Positions 6,467 through 6,490 of a stretch of DNA of 6,490 bases are shown piece after piece. How positions within the stretch are numbered: the stretch's first letter is position 1; every line of letters begins with the position of its first letter. The notes under the pieces are model-generated. The model worked only from the letters and a program-made list of their open reading frames with translations. It did not search any database and had not been told where the DNA came from. The DNA lies in NCBI GenBank assembly GCA_023424865.1, contig JAFADM010000153.1, forward strand, positions 1-6,490, given 5' to 3'. The stretch is from Bacillota bacterium (GTDB lineage Bacteria; Bacillota_A; Clostridia; DSM-8532). The position numbers and the translations under genes are program-made.

Positions 6467-6490
6467 AAGATATTTTGTCCATTCCCCTAA
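6463..6490 (+). CDS. Start of an unidentified gene, cut by the window end
   Basis: An ATG overlaps the ftsK stop as ATGA and is preceded by GGAG (6452-6455) seven bases upstream. Only nine codons are visible (MKDILSIPL), too few to identify. The overlap suggests translational coupling with ftsK in one operon. Confidence 0.55.

Overview
The window looks like chromosomal DNA of a low-to-medium GC Firmicute of the class Clostridia. The support is the SpoIIIE-type FtsK translocase with a long acidic/proline-rich linker, strong GGAGG-type ribosome binding sites, extended -10 promoters (TGnTATAAT-like), and an AraC/XylS regulator with two small oxidoreductases typical of clostridial carbohydrate-use loci. 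I see no rRNA, tRNA, CRISPR array, insertion sequence or phage gene, and no convincing novel defence or mobile system.

Left part (1-331): an AT-rich stretch of about 100 bases, then a small plus-strand reading frame of 76 codons that I cannot identify. The same frame is also open from the window edge to a single TAG at 80-82, so this may be the end of a decayed or interrupted gene.

Middle part (339-2428, minus strand): a two-gene operon. The first gene encodes a medium-chain dehydrogenase/reductase of the BchC-like type, without the usual catalytic-zinc ligands. The second encodes a Gfo/Idh/MocA-family NAD(P)-dependent oxidoreductase. They are 50 bases apart and read from a well-formed extended -10 promoter. 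A 9-bp direct repeat lies between them. The same two protein families occur as one fused 'bi-domain oxidoreductase' in other bacteria, which suggests that they act in one pathway, probably on a sugar, inositol or sugar-derived substrate.

Divergent control region (2429-2617): between the operon and the plus-strand araC-type gene. I place the start of the regulator at 2618 (288 residues) and not at the upstream ATG at 2492 (330 residues). Family length, an AAGGAG site and a cluster of repeats favour this: a 13/16 direct repeat and a 14-bp palindrome inside the would-be N-terminal extension. The regulator probably controls the divergent oxidoreductase operon and perhaps itself.

Right part (3485-6490): a 123-base gap holding a probable promoter and a leader hairpin, then ftsK/spoIIIE (952 codons, GTG start). 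It has membrane segments, a variable linker, the RecA-like motor with Walker A and B motifs, and the C-terminal gamma winged helix. The stop codon of ftsK overlaps the ATG of a further gene (ATGA), of which only nine codons lie in the window. This housekeeping block is probably functionally unrelated to the sugar-type oxidoreductase locus.
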